Shown in pieces: positions 62,150 to 64,000 of a DNA stretch of 64,000 nucleotides. The DNA lies in the NCBI GenBank assembly GCA_963693365.1, contig CAVNZM010000008.1:9238001-9302000 (forward strand), in the 5' to 3' direction. The position numbers and the translations under genes were made by a program. The stretch's first letter is position 1. Each line of letters starts with the position of its first letter. The DNA comes from Amoebidium appalachense. Lineage: Eukaryota > Ichthyosporea. A model generated the notes under the pieces. The model saw only the letters and a program-made list of their open reading frames with translations. It was not told where the DNA came from and made no database searches.

Positions 62150-62456
62150 TAGTGTGTTTGTAACTGTGTTAGTGTAAGAGGGAGTGTGGGTGAGATTGTG
62201 TGTGAACGTGTAAGAGCAACTGAGTGTGTGTATGCGAGCGAGCGCATAAGTGTTGTGAGTGTGTGCGTGTGTATGTATGTGTGTGTGTATGCCGAGAGAG
62301 GGGGGAGAGGGGGAGAAAGTGTGTGTGTGCACGTGCGTGTGTATGCCGAGAGGGGGGGGGGGGGGGAGAGAGAGAGAGAGAGAGAGAGTGTGTGTGTGTG
62401 TGTATGTGTGTGTGTATGCCGAGAGGGGGGGGGGGGGGGGGAGGGAGGGAGAGAGG

Positions 62457-62553
<97 letters not shown>

Positions 62554-63122
62554 CTCAGAATGCGATAAACAACACGATGTGCACATTCACGACGGAAAAC
62601 ACGAAGAAAAAGGGGCGAGGGGGGGGGGGGGGGGAGGGAGAGAAAGAGAGAGAGAGAGGGGGGGGGGGAGAGAGAGAGGGGCAAGAGGGGGGATGTATTA
62701 CACGAGTACGAAATTACACACTAACGACAGACAACCACATGCAGAAGTTCCCTAGCACGCACAAAGAGTAGACATCATAAGCACAGCCAACTCCTCGGGA
62801 TAGGAGAAGGGGGAGACGGCGGGAGGGGGTAAGGGTGAGGGGGTGGAGGGTAGGGGACCAGGGGGGGGGGGGGGGGGGGTTGAATGCGTCATTAAGTACG
62901 AAGCACACAAGAACAACGGATAACACGATGCAGAATGCAAACCATACATAAAGACTATGCATTATAAGCAGAGCCCATCCTCAGGGGGGGCCCACGTCAT
63001 CCACAGTACCCGAGTTTGGGGGAAGGGGGCGGGAGGAGGAGGAGGAGGGCGGCTACCTCTGACTTCTGGTCTGTCGTTCAAAGTCATCTCCTTAAGATCC
63101 TCCTCCACACCCGGTGCCGTGT
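58363..63122 (-). CDS. ATG3: Autophagy E2-like enzyme ATG3, C-terminal five exons (5' end outside window)
   Basis: Exons in transcript order: 63122-63057, 61716-61628, 60327-60208, 59097-58898 and 58447-58363 (stop TGA). All introns are GT-AG and phases match, giving 186 residues; roughly the first 130 are missing (human ATG3 has 314). Visible: the flexible acidic region ([19 protein letters not shown]), [43 protein letters not shown], the active-site motif IHPCRH with its catalytic Cys, then [12 protein letters not shown] and [16 protein letters not shown]. Known role: ATG3 transfers ATG8/LC3 to phosphatidylethanolamine during autophagosome formation, after receiving it from ATG7. The penultimate junction CACAT|GTACGT restores HMYLMIF exactly. 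Identity is certain. Confidence 0.93.
58590..60720 (-). repeat. Simple repeats in 3' introns of ATG3
   Basis: C run at 58592-58625, (CA)n at 58635-58686, C-rich at 58740-58872; G-rich at 59189-59245; A run at 59559-59581; T run with G run at 59655-59704; G-rich with (GGGA)n at 59931-60070; T run at 60347-60370 and (TG)n to 60392; G run at 60465-60489; (GA)n at 60624-60673 and G-rich to 60705. Confidence 0.75.
60830..61620. repeat. Degenerate alternating purine-pyrimidine region of about 780 bp (ATG3 intron)
   Basis: Composed almost wholly of TGTG, GCATG, ACATG and CACGTG-type steps without a fixed unit. Reading frames across it give Cys/His/Met-rich artefacts. It lies directly before the exon at 61716-61628. 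Confidence 0.7.
61740..63050. repeat. Repeat block with several dispersed-repeat relatives (ATG3 intron)
   Basis: (TG)n at 61746-61830, G runs at 61970-62003 and 62112-62147, G-rich and (GA)n blocks at 62350-62380 and 62432-62551 sharing a TGTATGCCGAGAGGGGG motif three times, (GA)n/G at 62612-62690 and a G run at 62861-62879. Four diverged members of the dispersed repeat family start at about 62004, 62552, 62692 and 62880. Confidence 0.7.
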
Positions 63123-63592
63123 CTGCAGAAAGAAAAAATCCGATAAACTTTTTGCACCAAAATACAAGAGACAAAAAGCAACGTGGCTTGCTTTGGGTAT
63201 GGGGTGACCCGCTGCACTGTTCACATATTACACAGATTATGGAATGGGAGGGGCGGGTGGAGTGTTGTAAAAGCAACGGGGGGAAGCTCAAAGGAGATAG
63301 TGGGCACGAAGGCCCCGAGGGGAAGGGAGGGGGGAGGGGGGGGGGGGGGGGGGGGAAGGTTCGATGTATGCATTAACGGAAGGAGAGTCCTTTTGAAAAA
63401 TACAACACAGAAGCATCACAGGAAACAGAGACCTAATCGAAATGTGCAGGCAGATGACGCATTTTCCGAGATGGCTCTCGAGGGTGGGCGGGCGGCCCGG
63501 GGGGAAGGGGGCAGGGGGAGGGGGGGGGGGGTGAGCCATGCAGAGAAGAGAAAGAGAGAAGAAAGGGAGAGACAAGACCCCCCGTGGGCGGG

Positions 63593-63634
<42 letters not shown>

Positions 63635-63720
63635 CCTTTAGGTTTCTCTCCTCCCCCCTTCCCCCCTCCCACCCACCAACAAGGGGCCTCCATGATCCTC
63701 ATCATTGCAGTTCTTAATCG

Positions 63721-63787
<67 letters not shown>

Positions 63788-64000
63788 TTTTGGGGGGGGG
63801 GGAGGGAATGCATGTGCTTCCAATCCAAAAGAAGGCATCAATGCAAATGCACAGACAAGAGACACCTACACAAAGCGAAGGCGGGCACGGGGGGGGGGGG
63901 GGGGGGGGGAGGGGGGGCAGGGGCAGGGGCATGGGCAGGGCGGGGGGAGGGGGGGGGGGGGAGGCTGGAGAGAGAGAGGCGAGAGAGGAGAGAGACACAC
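63123..64000. repeat. Repeat-rich ATG3 intron sequence to the right edge
   Basis: G-rich tracts at 63325-63357 and 63515-63531, a G run at 63592-63629, (TG)n at 63722-63783 joined to T and G runs, and G-rich sequence at 63891-63962. No further ATG3 exon is recognised, so its N-terminal exons lie beyond the window. Confidence 0.6.

Overview
The window is nuclear DNA from a eukaryote. Protein-coding exons are GC-rich, introns are GT-AG and mostly 300-900 nt, TATA boxes are visible, and introns and intergenic DNA are packed with very long homopolymers (up to about 60 G or C), (CA/TG)n and (GA/CT)n arrays, minisatellites and short dispersed repeats. I cannot place the species. A GTP-type PEPCK together with ATG3, a DCN1-like neddylation factor and a lyase fusion suggests a protist or other early-branching eukaryote, but this is inference.

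Layout. (1) 1-5018, minus strand: a PEPCK polyprotein gene with its 5' end at 5018, running off the left edge. (2) 5019-12287: a 7.3 kb divergent intergenic region with a TATA box at each end. (3) 12288-20923, plus strand: a complete six-exon PEPCK polyprotein gene. It reads in frame as 1,801 residues and contains three full GTP-PEPCK domains. (4) 20924-24117: intergenic repeats. (5) 24118-39477, minus strand: a gene of about 20 exons with an N-terminal membrane anchor, a domain starting IGNDLPPRH, and an alginate-lyase-like C-terminal domain. (6) 41339-42072, plus strand: an intronless tyrosine phosphatase broken by a frameshift. (7) 43942-50340, plus strand: a nine-exon DCN1-like gene. (8) 53947-55417, plus strand: an unrecognised secreted low-complexity protein in two exons. 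(9) 58363-63122, minus strand: the C-terminal five exons of ATG3, with the 5' end beyond the right edge.

The most unusual feature is the head-to-head pair of PEPCK polyprotein genes. Each internal exon carries the large lobe of one PEPCK plus the N-terminal lobe of the next. Every repeat is bounded by a phase-1 intron at the same codon, so exons can be gained, lost or skipped without breaking the frame. The two genes keep the same repeat order, so internal amplification came before the inverted gene duplication. The other genes (DCN1, ATG3, phosphatase, lyase fusion) have no obvious pathway link to PEPCK. Exon joins were deduced by hand from splice consensus, phase and protein-family continuity; no transcript data were available.
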